Assembly (NCBI GenBank): GCA_963785645.1
Contig: CAWAWG010000013.1
Span: 1-64,000 of the forward strand
Reading direction: 5' to 3'
Source of the DNA: Trebonia sp963785645
GTDB taxonomy: Bacteria > Actinomycetota > Actinomycetes > Streptosporangiales > Streptosporangiaceae
DNA: 64,000 nt
Positions 20,068 through 28,468 of the stretch are shown here, in pieces; within the stretch, counting starts at the first letter, position 1, and every line of letters begins with the position of its first letter. The notes under the pieces are model-generated. The model had not been told where the DNA came from, ran no database searches, and saw only the letters and a list, made by a program, of their open reading frames with translations. The translations under genes were made by a program, and so were the position numbers.

Positions 20068-20625
20068 TCAGATCTCGAGCAGCTCGGATTCCTTGTGCTT
20101 GAGCAGCTCGTCGATCTTCGCGATGTAGGTGTCGGTCAGGTCCTGCAGCTCGCGCTCGGCGCGGCGCACCTCGTCCTCGCCCGCCTCGCCGTTCTTGATC
20201 ATCTTGTCCAGCGCGTCCTTGGCGTGCCGCCTGATGTTGCGGATGCTGACGCGGCTGTCCTCCGCCTTGGACCGCGCGGTCTTGACGTACTCCCGGCGGC
20301 GTTCCTCGGTCAGCTCGGGGAAGACCACGCGGATGAGCACCCCGTCGCTGGTCGGGTTGACGCCCAGGTCGCTGTTCCTGATCGCCTTCTCGATGGCGGC
20401 CGCGGAGCCCTTGTCGAAGGGCTGGATGGTGATCATCCGCGGCTCGGGCACGTGGAAGGAGGCGAGCTGGTTCAGCGGCGTCTGCGTGCCGTAGTACTCG
20501 GCGGTGATCTTCGAGAAGACGCTGGGGGTAACACGGCCGGTGCGGATATTGCTGAAGTCTTCCTGGGCGACCGTGACGGCCTTGTCCATCTTCTCCTCGG
20601 CCTCGAGGAGGGTGTCATCGATCAT
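20068..20625 (-). CDS. frr: Ribosome recycling factor
   Basis: 185-residue cytoplasmic factor that, with EF-G, splits the post-termination ribosome. The start ATG 20625 has AGGAG eight bases upstream. Family blocks are complete: FSNIRTGRVTPSVF, YYGTQTPLNQLA, ITIQPFDKGS, NSDLGVNPTSDG, FPELTEERRREYVK and the long C-terminal helices. The frame is intact. In nearly all actinobacteria pyrH lies directly upstream, between tsf and frr. Here there are only 167 bp, with no recognisable piece of pyrH. Confidence 0.98.
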   Translation of the reverse strand: MIDDTLLEAEEKMDKAVTVAQEDFSNIRTGRVTPSVFSKITAEYYGTQTPLNQLASFHVPEPRMITIQPFDKGSAAAIEKAIRNSDLGVNPTSDGVLIRVVFPELTEERRREYVKTARSKAEDSRVSIRNIRRHAKDALDKMIKNGEAGEDEVRRAERELQDLTDTYIAKIDELLKHKESELLEI

Positions 20626-20792
20626 GGTTCAGCTCCTGTGCACTGACGGCGGCGTTGACCACACTACCCGGATACGCAAAGCTACGGGGTTCTTCGTGAG
20701 CGCGCGCGCCTCACATCGGGGTCCGGTCGCCCGGGATACTGCGGCGGGCCGCCGAGGCGCGCAGATCGCCGACAGTGCGGCCTGCAGCTGCA

Positions 20793-21631
20793 TTAGGCCT
20801 GGCCGACGCGGAAGCGGGCGAAGGCCTTGACGTTGACCTTGCCGGCCGCGAGGACCGACTTGATGGTCTGCTTCGGGTCCTTCACCGACGCCTGCTCGGT
20901 GAGCACCACGTCCTTGAAGAAGGCACCGAGGCGGCCCTCGACGATCTTCGGGATCGCCTGCTCCGGCTTGCCTTCCTCGCGGGTGATCTCCTCCGCGATC
21001 CGGCGCTCCTTCTCGACCACGTCGGCGGGCACCTCGTCACGGGTGACGTACTGGGCGCCGGCCGCGGCGATCTGCTGCGCGATGTCCTTGGCGACCTCTT
21101 CGTTCTCCCCGTCGAGCTGGACGAGCACGCCGATGGTCGGCGGCAGGTCCCGGTCGGACTTGTGCAGGTAGGTGGCCACGTAGCCGCCGTCGAGCAGGGC
21201 GTAGCGGCCGAGCTCGAGCTTCTCCTTGATGGAGGCGCTGGCGTCCTCGATGAGCTGCTCGACGGTCTTGCCGTCTTCCGTCTCGGTCGCGAGCAGGGCG
21301 AGCCGGTCGGCGGGCTTGCTCGCGATCGCGGCCTTGCGCGATCTTGGCGGCGAGCTCCTGGAAGCCCTCGTTCTTCGCCACGAAGTCGGTCTCGCAGTTC
21401 AGCTCGACCAGGACGCCCGCGCGTCGTGCCGTCGAGCTCGGCGGTCACCAGGCCGTTGGCGGCGGTCCTGTCGGCCCGCTTGCCCGCGTCCTTGACGCCC
21501 TTCTTGCGCAGGATCTCGATGGCCTCGTCGATGTTGCCGTCGGCCTCGGTCAGGGCGTTCTTGCAGTCCATCATGCCGGCGCCGGAAAGGTCCCGGAGCC
21601 GCTTCACGTCAGCGGCGGAAAAATTCGCCAT
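20793..21631 (-). CDS. tsf: Elongation factor Ts, two compensating frame slips
   Basis: Guanine-nucleotide exchange factor for EF-Tu. The N-terminal UBA-like part is clear (VKRLRDLSGAGMMDCKNAL). A slip near 21420 is followed in the next frame by the conserved LVELNCETDFVAKNEGFQ stretch, split over two frames, and a second slip near 21340 restores the original frame for the rest (ALLDGGYVATYLHK, IGVLVQLDGEN). The two errors compensate. In an essential gene this strongly suggests sequencing error. It lies 42 bp downstream of rpsB. Confidence 0.96.
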
Positions 21632-21673
21632 TGTCTCTTCCTCGTTCTGAAGTGGTTGTCGGCTGTCGAGACG

Positions 21674-22630
21674 TCACTCGGCGGCGTCGTCGGCGGCGGC
21701 TCACAGCGTCCTCGGGGGCGGCCTCGGCGGCGGCAGCGGCGATCTCGGCGGTCTCGGGGGCTGCCTCGGCGATCTCGGCGTCGGCCACGGCCTCGTCGGT
21801 GACCGGGGACTCCTGGACCTCCTCGGTGGCCGGCCGGTGCCGTGCTCGAGCAGGTCGCGCTCCCACTCCGGCAGCGGCTCGTCGCTCGTCCTGGAGAACT
21901 GGTCCTCGGCCGGCTTCTCGTCGGCCTCGGCCGCGCCCGCCCGGGACATGAGGCCGTCGGCCACCGCGTCGGCGACCACGCGGGTGAGCAGCGCCACGGA
22001 GCGGATCGCGTCGTCGTTGCCCGGGATCGGGTAGGTCACCTCGTCCGGGTCACAGTTCGTGTCGAGGATCGCGACGACCGGGATGCTCAGCTTGCGCGCC
22101 TCGTTGACCGCGATGTGCTCCTTCTTGGTGTCCACCACCCAGATGGCGCTCGGCACGCGGGCCATGTCCCTGATGCCGCCCAGGGTCTTGTCAAGCTTGT
22201 CGCGCTCGCGCTTGAGGCCGAGCAGCTCCTTCTTGGTCATGCCGGAGCCCGCCACGTCGCCGAAGTCGATCTCCTCAAGCTCCTTGAGGCGCTGCAGCCG
22301 CTTGTAGACGGTGGAGAAGTTGGTGAGCATGCCGCCCAGCCAGCGCTGGTTCACGAACGGCATGCCGACCCGGCGCGCCTGCTCGGCGATCGCCTCCTGG
22401 GCCTGCTTCTTCGTGCCGACGTAAAGGATCGTGCCGCCGTGCGCGACCGTCTCCCTGATGAACTCGTACGCGGTGTCGATGTAGGAGAGCGACTGCTGCA
22501 AGTCGATGATGTAGATGCCGTTGCGCTCGGTGAAGATGTAACGCTTCATCTTCGGGTTCCAGCGCCGGGTCTGGTGCCCGAAGTGGACGCCGCTCTCCAG
22601 GAGCTGCTTCATCGTGACGACCGTGGTCAT
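21674..22630 (-). CDS. rpsB: 30S ribosomal protein S2 with acidic C-terminal extension, two frame slips
   Basis: Small-subunit protein needed for 30S assembly. MKQLLESGVHFGHQTRRWNP, YVGTKKQAQEAIAEQA, VNQRWLGGMLTNF and IPGNDDAIRSVALL are textbook S2. After residue 230 comes the Ala/Glu-rich extension typical of actinobacteria. A slip near 21840 moves the reading to ATEEVQESPVTDEAVAD, and another near 21700 in a GCC-repeat leads to the likely TGA at 21674-21676; without the second the frame becomes an unlikely poly-Arg stretch. A hairpin lies in its leader. Confidence 0.97.
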
Positions 22631-23294
22631 CGCGGTCCTTCCATTCGTGCGCGCGACGTGGCTGGCGCCACGGCAACTGCCGTGGCGTTACCGTTCTCGC
22701 CCTACCCCGTCGTGCGCGGCTCGGTTATCGGTCCTGGTGCTCGCTGGCTCACGACAGTGGCGGCCGCATCGCGCCGTCGGCCTTGCGGGCCGGCGGACCG
22801 AGAGATGCGCCCCGCGCCTTGACGGCGCGGCAGACAAGTACGCGAAATGTGGTTGCCCGGTGGCGTTCTTACTCCTGCCCCGCGTGCCGGATGGCGTGCG
22901 GCTGGGCAACCTTGTCTATTCTACAGGCCGCGCCGCGGGGTCTGTGTTGGAGCTGGCTTCATTTAAGAGTCGATGTAAGGCCGTATGCCTGGTTCTGTGT
23001 CAGGCCTCGGGCACCAGGCCGGCCGCGCGCCGCCGCCGGGCAGTGCGGACGGGTGGCGTCCGCGGCGGTCAACCGGGACGGCAGCGCAGTTCTTCCTGTG
23101 ATCCTGGTCGCTACGCAATGAGCGGAATTCAAGCGACTTTCCACCGGTGGCCAAGCATAACGATGGCAAGGGCGGGTAACGGATGGCCGCGAAGCACTTG
23201 AACTCGGGCGGGCGTCCCGCCTTGCCTTTCCAAACCTGCCACGCTGTCGGTCTACAATTGCGTAAAGATCTTCATCTTGAATGGAGTAGTTCCC
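22631..23294. other. Divergent region between rpsB and lsr2
   Basis: No gene is supported over 660 bp. On the minus strand the rpsB leader contains a hairpin at 22667-22686. For lsr2 a strong -10 TACAAT lies at 23253-23258, some 37 bases before the start codon, without a clear -35. A small inverted repeat GGCGGG/CCCGCC at about 23210-23224 sits upstream of it. In many actinobacteria whiG and a peptidase gene lie near rpsB; neither is visible here. Confidence 0.4.
22667..22686 (-). promoter_or_regulatory. rpsB: Hairpin in the rpsB leader
   Basis: GCCACGGCA (22667-22675) and TGCCGTGGC (22678-22686) form a perfect stem about 37 bases upstream of the rpsB start. S2 is known to autoregulate its mRNA in several bacteria, so an S2-binding leader is possible, but the match to any described leader was not checked. 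Confidence 0.35.
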
Positions 23295-23626
23295 GTGGCC
23301 CAGAAGATACAGACGCTCTTCATCGACGACATCGACGGCAGTGAGGCGGAGGGCACTGTCCGCTTCGCCCTCGACGGCGCCGACTATGAGATCGACCTGA
23401 GCGTCGCCCACAGCGAAGAATTCCACAAGGTCCTGGCCCCCTTCGTTGCGAACGCGCGCAAGACCGGCGGCAGCCGCCGGGCCGCTGCCCGCGGTCGCCG
23501 CAATGCCGGCAGCATCGACAATCACAAGGTCCGTGAATGGGCCAGGGACAGGGCATCGAGATCAAGGAACGCGGCCGGGTCCCGGCCGACATCGTGGAGA
23601 AATACCACCAGGCAACCGGGCAGTAA
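23295..23626 (+). CDS. lsr2: Lsr2 nucleoid-associated protein, one frame slip
   Basis: H-NS-like xenogeneic silencer that dimerises through its N-terminus and binds AT-rich DNA. GTG 23295 follows GGAG by eight bases. The dimerisation domain is clear (QKIQTLFIDDIDGSEAEGT, FALDGADYEIDLS), then the basic linker ARKTGGSRRAAARGRRN and NHKVREWAR. A slip near 23541 leads to GIEIKERGRVPADIVEKYH and TAA. GRVP, in the helix-turn region, corresponds to the AT-hook-like RGR motif that enters the minor groove. It is convergent with the UPF0158 gene. Confidence 0.95.
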
Positions 23627-24197
23627 GCGCACTGACGGGGCTTTCTCCGCGCTCGGCCGAAGTTTCGGCGCCGGACTTCTCCGGACCGGACTTCTCCGGG
23701 CAGGTCGGGATCAGTGTGGCTGGCCAGGAAGCGGGCGGCCGCTTCGTCGTCGACGAGCGAGTTATTGGCCAGCCACTCGACCGCACGGCGCCTGGCGCGG
23801 GCATCGCGAAAGGCATACCAGGCAGGCAGCAGGTCTGGATATTCCTCGTGGAGTTCGTTCTTGAACCGGCGGAAGGCGCCCTTGCCCTGGATTGCCCGCG
23901 CCAGCCTGCGTCCGGCTTGTTCATTGGTAATGGCCTCGGCGAAGTCGCCCATATCGGCGTACCAGACCCAGGACGGCAGCGGATGAATGCCGACCAGGTC
24001 CAGGTCCAGGTCATCGAGGTCGACCGCTGTCTGCCCGTCGATGCCTGTGTCTGAGGTCCAGAATACGACCTCTCCGGTCTCCGGGTTTATCAGCCACTGA
24101 CGTTCGTAATTCTCTTGGTCGGCCAGCGCGGCAGCGATCTGCTCCAGGTCCAGGCTGTCCAGGCTGTCCAGGCTGCCAGGCTGTCCAGGTCAAGCAT
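23627..24197 (-). CDS. UPF0158-family protein with N-terminal 9-bp repeats
   Basis: Soluble uncharacterised protein of the UPF0158 family: LEQIAAALADQENYERQWL, INPETGEVVFWTSDTG, HPLPSWVWYADMGDFAEA, RLARAIQGKGAFRRFKNEL and WYAFRDARARRRAVEWLA are the conserved blocks and lie in one continuous frame. The start (ATG 24197 or 24209) reaches this frame only across one eight-base copy in an array of 9-bp repeats, a probable one-base loss. The 3' end is uncertain: after PDLPGE the frame runs Arg-rich towards lsr2, so a slip may hide the true stop near 23650. Confidence 0.7.
24152..24189. repeat. Tandem 9-bp repeat CTGTCCAGG
   Basis: About four copies of CTGTCCAGG with one eight-base variant CTGCCAGG. 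On the minus strand they encode repeated Leu-Asp-Ser at the start of the UPF0158 protein. The short copy breaks the reading frame. Confidence 0.8.
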
Positions 24198-24429
24198 GGA
24201 CTCATGCATAGGTCCGCTGGCCTAGCCGCGGACGCCGAAGCGCCAGCCGCGCAGTCATGGTCACCCGCGTCGCATCCGACAGGCGCACTCCAGGAGCGGG
24301 CGGCATTTGACGGTACCGGGACGGTTTGACGGCTCCCGGTGGCGAGCCGGGAAAACCCGCTCACGGCCGGCTCCGGAAAAGTTCGGCGCCGACCCGTCGG
24401 AGTTCCGGCAGCCCAGGCGACTATGAGGT

Positions 24430-24954
24430 GTGACGCATCCTCAGGTGCGGCCCGACCCTGCGTTCGGGCTGCTGCAGCTGTACGACGACGCGCTGCCGCA
24501 CGTCTACGGCTACCTGCTGGGCCGCTGCGGCGGCGACGTCGGCCTGGCCGAGGACCTCACGGCGGAGTCGTTCCTGGCCGCCGTGCACGCGGTCCGCAAG
24601 CCGGGCGCGCCCCGTCCTTCGATCCCGTGGCTGATCGGGGTCGCCCGGCACAAACTGGCCGACCACTGGCGGCAGGTCGAGCGGGAACAGCGCGGGCTGC
24701 GCCTGCTCGACGGCGAGCCGTCGGGTGTCAACGACCCGTGGGAGACGGCCGTTGACCGGATCCGGGCCCGCGAGGTGCTCGGTCAGCTCGGCGCGCACCA
24801 CCGGGCCGCGCTGACACTGCGCTACCTCGACGGGCTGCCGGTACCCGACGTGGCCCGCCACCTGGACCGCACCGTGCACGCCACCGAGGCACTGCTGGTC
24901 CGGGCCCGCGCCGCGTTCCGCCGGATCTACGAGGGAGAGGAGGGCTCGCGGTGA
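24430..24954 (+). CDS. ECF RNA polymerase sigma factor
   Basis: 174-residue alternative sigma factor. Region 2 includes YDDALPHVYGYLLGR and DVGLAEDLTAESFLAAV, with PWLIGVARHKLADHWRQ at the region 2 end. Region 4 is LGAHHRAALTLRYLDGLPV with the helix-turn-helix VARHLDRTVHATEALLVRAR. The GTG 24430 start has only a closely spaced GAGG. The stop overlaps the VOC gene start by four bases (GTGA), so the pair is translationally coupled. No zinc-finger anti-sigma factor is present; the short N-terminal segment of the next protein may play a linked role. Confidence 0.9.
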   Translation: MTHPQVRPDPAFGLLQLYDDALPHVYGYLLGRCGGDVGLAEDLTAESFLAAVHAVRKPGAPRPSIPWLIGVARHKLADHWRQVEREQRGLRLLDGEPSGVNDPWETAVDRIRAREVLGQLGAHHRAALTLRYLDGLPVPDVARHLDRTVHATEALLVRARAAFRRIYEGEEGSR

Positions 24955-25859
24955 CAGATCCGTTCGAGGCTCTGCGCGAGCCCGTCGCACCGGCCGATCC
25001 CGACATCGGCTTCGCCGTGGCACTGCGGATGCGGCTGACCCGGGAAATCTTTGGATCTTCAGGAGGAATCATGTCCCAGCAGACAGTTACCAGCCACGTC
25101 GAGCGCGAACCCGCTTGGGGCCCGGCGCTGACCCCCTACATCGTCGTGTCCGACGCCCGGCGCGCCATCGAGTGGTACACCGAGGTATTCGGGGCGCAGC
25201 CCCGCGGTGATCTGCACGTCAACGCGGACGGCACGATCGGCCACGCCGAGCTCGGCCTCGGCGACGCGGTGCTGATGCTTTCCGAGCATTCCGGCCTGTG
25301 GCCCGACGTGCCGGTACGCGCGCCCGACAACCCCGCGACGTTCAGCCACACCCTCCACCTGAAGGTCAGCGACGTGGACGGGACCACCGAGCGGGCCCGG
25401 CTCAGCGGCGCAGAGGTGGAGCGGCAGCCGACCGATCAGCCGTACGGCCGCGGCTCGGTGATCGTCGATCCGTTCGGGCACCGCTGGATGCTGTTGCGGC
25501 CGCCGACCCGAGCCACCCGGTTCCGCCAGGGCGATGTCGCGAACGTGACGATGACGGCGCGGGACGCGGACAGGGCCAAAAGGTTCTACGAGGCCGTGCT
25601 GCGGGTACCGTTCGCCTCCGGTCACCCCGGCGCGTGGCGCACCGATGAGACAACGCCGCCGATTGGCATCTTGTCGTCGCGGGACGCGGAGCCGGAGGTG
25701 CAGCTGTCCTACCGCGTCGACGACATCGCCGCCGCGGTCGACCGCGTCCGGGCGGCCGGCGGCCGCGCGGACGAGCCGGTGCGCAGGCCGTACGGGGCGC
25801 TCGCCCAATGCGCCGACGACCAGGGCGCGACATTCCGCCTCTGGCAGCCGGCCGACTAA
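24951..25859 (+). CDS. VOC (glyoxalase-like) protein with sigma-linked N-terminal segment
   Basis: 302 residues. Residues 1-35 (DPFEALREPVAPADPD, then FAVALRMRLTREIFG) are an extension seen on VOC proteins encoded next to ECF sigma factors. Two vicinal-oxygen-chelate modules follow: ALTPYIVVSDARRAIEWYT with HAELGLGDAVLML and GHRWMLL, then NVTMTARDADRAKRFYEAV. A second possible start, ATG 25071, has its own AGGAGGAAT ribosome site, so a shorter VOC-only protein may also be made. Metal-binding His/Glu residues are partly conserved. The substrate is unknown. Confidence 0.85.
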   Translation: MTDPFEALREPVAPADPDIGFAVALRMRLTREIFGSSGGIMSQQTVTSHVEREPAWGPALTPYIVVSDARRAIEWYTEVFGAQPRGDLHVNADGTIGHAELGLGDAVLMLSEHSGLWPDVPVRAPDNPATFSHTLHLKVSDVDGTTERARLSGAEVERQPTDQPYGRGSVIVDPFGHRWMLLRPPTRATRFRQGDVANVTMTARDADRAKRFYEAVLRVPFASGHPGAWRTDETTPPIGILSSRDAEPEVQLSYRVDDIAAAVDRVRAAGGRADEPVRRPYGALAQCADDQGATFRLWQPAD

Positions 25860-25975
25860 CCGCAGCGCCTTCACTCACCTGGCCCGTAGGCCACGTGGTA
25901 GACGCGGTGCGGCACGCTGAGACCTCCGCCTGCCGCACCGCGGCCGTGTCCGGATTCAGGTTCACCCCCGGCGGG

Positions 25976-27071
25976 TTACGCGCGGGGGTGGGCCTGCCGG
26001 TAGGTCGCCTTCAGGCGCTCGGCGGACACGTGCGTGTAGATCTGCGTGGTGGCGGGCGAGGAATGACCCAGGATCTCCTGCACGCTGCGCAGATCGGCGC
26101 CGCCTTCCAGCAGGTGCGTGGCCGCGGTGTGCCTGATCGCATGCGGGCCCGCGTCCCTGACGGCCGGCGGCCCGGCGTCGTCCGGCCGCCGGTCCCCCGC
26201 GTCTGCCCAGCCATCCTCATCGGGCGGGTGCCCCGCGCCCGCGGCGAGGTCTGCGGCGCGCAGCCGGGCGTGCACGATGCGGCGGGCCGTCCTCGGGTCG
26301 AGCCTGCCGCCGCGGGCACCGAGGAAAAGCGCGGTCCCGCTGCGCTCGTTCGCCAGGACGGGACGTCCCGCCTCTTCCCAGCGGGTCACCGCGCGCATCG
26401 CGGGCAGGCCCACCGGGACGACGCGCTCCTTCTGGCCTTTGCCAAGGACCCGCACCGTGCGCCGGCCCTGGTCCATCCCCCCGGTGTCCAGCGCACACAG
26501 CTCACTGACCCGGATCGCGGTCGCGTAGAGCAGCTCAAGGACCGCCGCGTCGCGCATCGCCAGTGCCGCGACCGCCCGCTGCCCCGCCGCGACCTCGCGC
26601 AGCGCCCTGTCCTCGCAGTCCGCGAGCACCACGTTCATCTCTTCCCGGCGCAGCACCTGCGGCAGCACCCGCCGTGCCTTAGGGGTACCGAGTTGCGGCC
26701 CGGGGTCAACCGCAAGCCAGCCGCGCCGGCACGGCATAAGCGGTAAAGGCACGCGCGGCCGCGCCCCGGCGGGCCAGCGTGGCACGGGCCGCGCCCGCCT
26801 GGTGCTGTCCCGCCAGCCAGCCGCGCAACGTGGCCAGGTCAAGCGATCCGGGATCGGCCACGCCGCTGCGCCCGGCGTACTCAAGCAGCGACTCGATGTC
26901 GCCCTGGTAGGCGCGGACGGTGTGCCGCGACAGGGCACGCTCCGCGTCGAGATGCCGGCAGAACTCGGCCAGTGCCGAACTCAGCGCCGCGGGCAGGCCA
27001 TCCGCTTGGTCGTCCTTGGCGGACGTACCCCCGCGGTTTGGAAGGGCATCCCTTCGGCGGACTGGAGCCAT
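25976..27071 (-). CDS. xerC: Tyrosine recombinase, XerC-like, one frame slip
   Basis: Site-specific recombinase, probably chromosome dimer resolution. The N-terminal SAM-like core-binding domain is LAEFCRHLDAERALSRHTV with AYQGDIESLLEYA. A slip near 26715 joins it to the catalytic part: Arg I in LYATAIRVSELCALD, Lys region RVLGKGQKERVVPVG, HAIRHTAATHLLEGG (HxxR), GHSSPATTQIYTHVS with the nucleophilic Tyr. A 30-residue Asp/Gly-rich insert before HAIRH is unusual. The place of the gene, between rpsB and dprA on the housekeeping strand, favours XerC over a phage integrase. The start is uncertain (ATG 27071 or 27086). Confidence 0.85.
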
Positions 27072-27229
27072 GGGCAAAGTGTGCACCGTTGCGAGTGAGC
27101 GATCAAATGGTCACCACCTCACGCCACCGTCCCGGCCAGCATCGCAAAGGTACGGCTCAGCGAGCTGTTGTTGGCTGAAGACGTGCACACCTCAAGGGAA
27201 TGACGGCCTCTTCACGGCTACCGGCCAGG

Positions 27230-27541
27230 TCATGGTGCGTATCCGTCCTGCAAGTACCGCGGCTGGCCAGTCGTCAGCGCTTCCAGGGCCACACCGACCC
27301 GACGCCACACGTACGGTCGCAGGCGTTCTTTGGCTTGACTCTCATCACAGAACTCGTAGGCGCGCAGCTCGTTATCGACCAGCCGCAAGCCTGTGATGGC
27401 CCGCTCGTCGAGCACCCCGCCATCGAAGATGAAGTTGACAAGGTCATCCCACGGCCCATGCGGTGACACCCAGTCCACGCAGAGCAGGCTGCGAACACGA
27501 ACCTCTAGGCCAAGCTCTTCGCGGAGTTCGCTCTTCGCCAT
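27230..27541 (-). pseudogene. C-terminal half of a Nudix hydrolase (minus strand)
   Basis: The frame starts inside a Nudix box (ELREELGLEV) and continues LLCVDWVSPHGPWDDL, FIFDGGVLDE and QPRYLQDGYAP to a stop at 27230. The glycine-rich first half of the box and the whole N-terminal half of the fold are missing upstream on this strand. They are found on the opposite strand at 27655-27882. Taken together the two halves give one complete protein of about 180 residues. Confidence 0.75.
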
Positions 27542-27654
27542 GCGGCATAACGGGTGGAACCATGCCCTTGGCATCCCTTCCGCAGGGGCACACAGAAGCG
27601 CTCGACTATGCCCGTTGATGGATTAGGACATGGCGGATACAGGCGGGAGCGCCA

Positions 27655-27882
27655 ATGACTGCCGAAAGGCCGCTCTACGAGCGCGATCCCGAAGCGTGGC
27701 AGGCCTACCTTGCGGAAGGCAATGCCAAGCAGCCGCGCAAGCGGGTCAGCGCCGACGTGATTCTTCGCGACAGTCGCGGACGCATCCTGCTCGTCGACCC
27801 CAAATACAAACCCGACTGGGATGTGCCCGGCGGGATGGCTGAGGCCAACGAACCGCCTACTGACACCGTGCGCCGCGACCTC
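27655..27882 (+). pseudogene. N-terminal half of the same Nudix hydrolase (plus strand)
   Basis: ATG 27655 with GGGAG eight bases upstream encodes LYERDPEAWQAYLAEGNA, VSADVILRDSRGRILLVDP and DWDVPGGMAEANEPPTDTV, then reaches VRRDL and loses similarity. The Nudix consensus GX5EX7REUXEEXGU starts here and is completed only by the minus-strand piece ELREELGL. Joining them at the shared GACCTC/GAACTC gives VRRELREELGLEV, a normal Nudix box. Inversion of about 350 bp (27531-27882) explains the arrangement. Confidence 0.75.
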
Positions 27883-27884
27883 AC

Positions 27885-28083
27885 TCAGCCAAGCGGAGAC
27901 CAGGGGTGACTCGTCGCACGTGAGTGCCTGCCAGTGGAACCGCCAACTGCCCTCCTGGCAGCGGGCTTCCCCGCCGACCATGTGCCAGCTGAATCGCCTG
28001 GCCGGGTCCGGCGCATCAGGGAACTGGTATCCGGTTACCCGGATCATCAGGCGATTCGGCCCGCCCGCATCCTTCAGCAGCAT
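27885..28083 (-). pseudogene. Truncated N-terminal fragment of a hypothetical (WapI-like) protein
   Basis: ATG 28083 opens MLLKDAGGPNRLMIRVTGYQ, FPDAPDPARRFSWHMVGGEA, GSWRFHWQALTCDES and VSAWLSEVA, a pattern I recall from actinobacterial proteins annotated as WapI-family immunity proteins. Past about 27885 the frame runs antisense to the Nudix fragment and loses sense, so the gene is cut at the same point where the Nudix N-half ends. The family assignment is from memory and moderate. Confidence 0.5.
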
Positions 28084-28247
28084 CTACGGCAGGGTAGCGC
28101 CCGCAGCGGAGCGCCCTGATCGTCGGTCTCGTCCGGACGCGCCGCCGGAGCACCGCCGCGCCAGCCGGCTTGCTCGCTGAGCGCGGCGTGGCCCGGGCAG
28201 TGGCCGCTTCGGCGTTTCAAGGGCGAAGAGCGCCCGGGTTTAGGAGA

Positions 28248-28427
28248 TTGCCGGTTACCGCACGCAGCAAGATCCCCAGTACGAAGCGCTACAAGGTCGT
28301 AGCCGCAGCCATGGCGGAATGGGCGCTCAAGCAGGATTTCGGCACGGAACTGCCGGGCAACGAGTTCTTCGCCCTTCTGCTGATCTTCAGCAACCAGATC
28401 ACGGCGCTCAGCCACCGCCAGGCGTGA
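28248..28427 (+). CDS. Small uncharacterised protein before hemC
   Basis: About 59 residues: basic start (RSKIPSTKRYKVVAAAMAE), then WALKQDFGTELPGNEFFALL and a short polar end. Codon bias is moderate and the protein-like alternation of charged and hydrophobic residues is good. The start is unclear: a TTG at 28248 is too close to the preceding AGGAGA. It could be the end of a larger gene damaged by the neighbouring rearrangement. It ends 41 bp before the hemC start. Confidence 0.4.
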   Translation: MPVTARSKIPSTKRYKVVAAAMAEWALKQDFGTELPGNEFFALLLIFSNQITALSHRQA

Positions 28428-28468
28428 TCCTGGCAGGGTTGACCTCTAATCAGAACGGAGATCATGAA

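Noticed and set aside
25976..27071. Phage or integrative-element integrase
   Set aside because: The recombinase lies on the housekeeping strand between rpsB and dprA, with no attachment repeats, tRNA or phage genes nearby; XerC is simpler.
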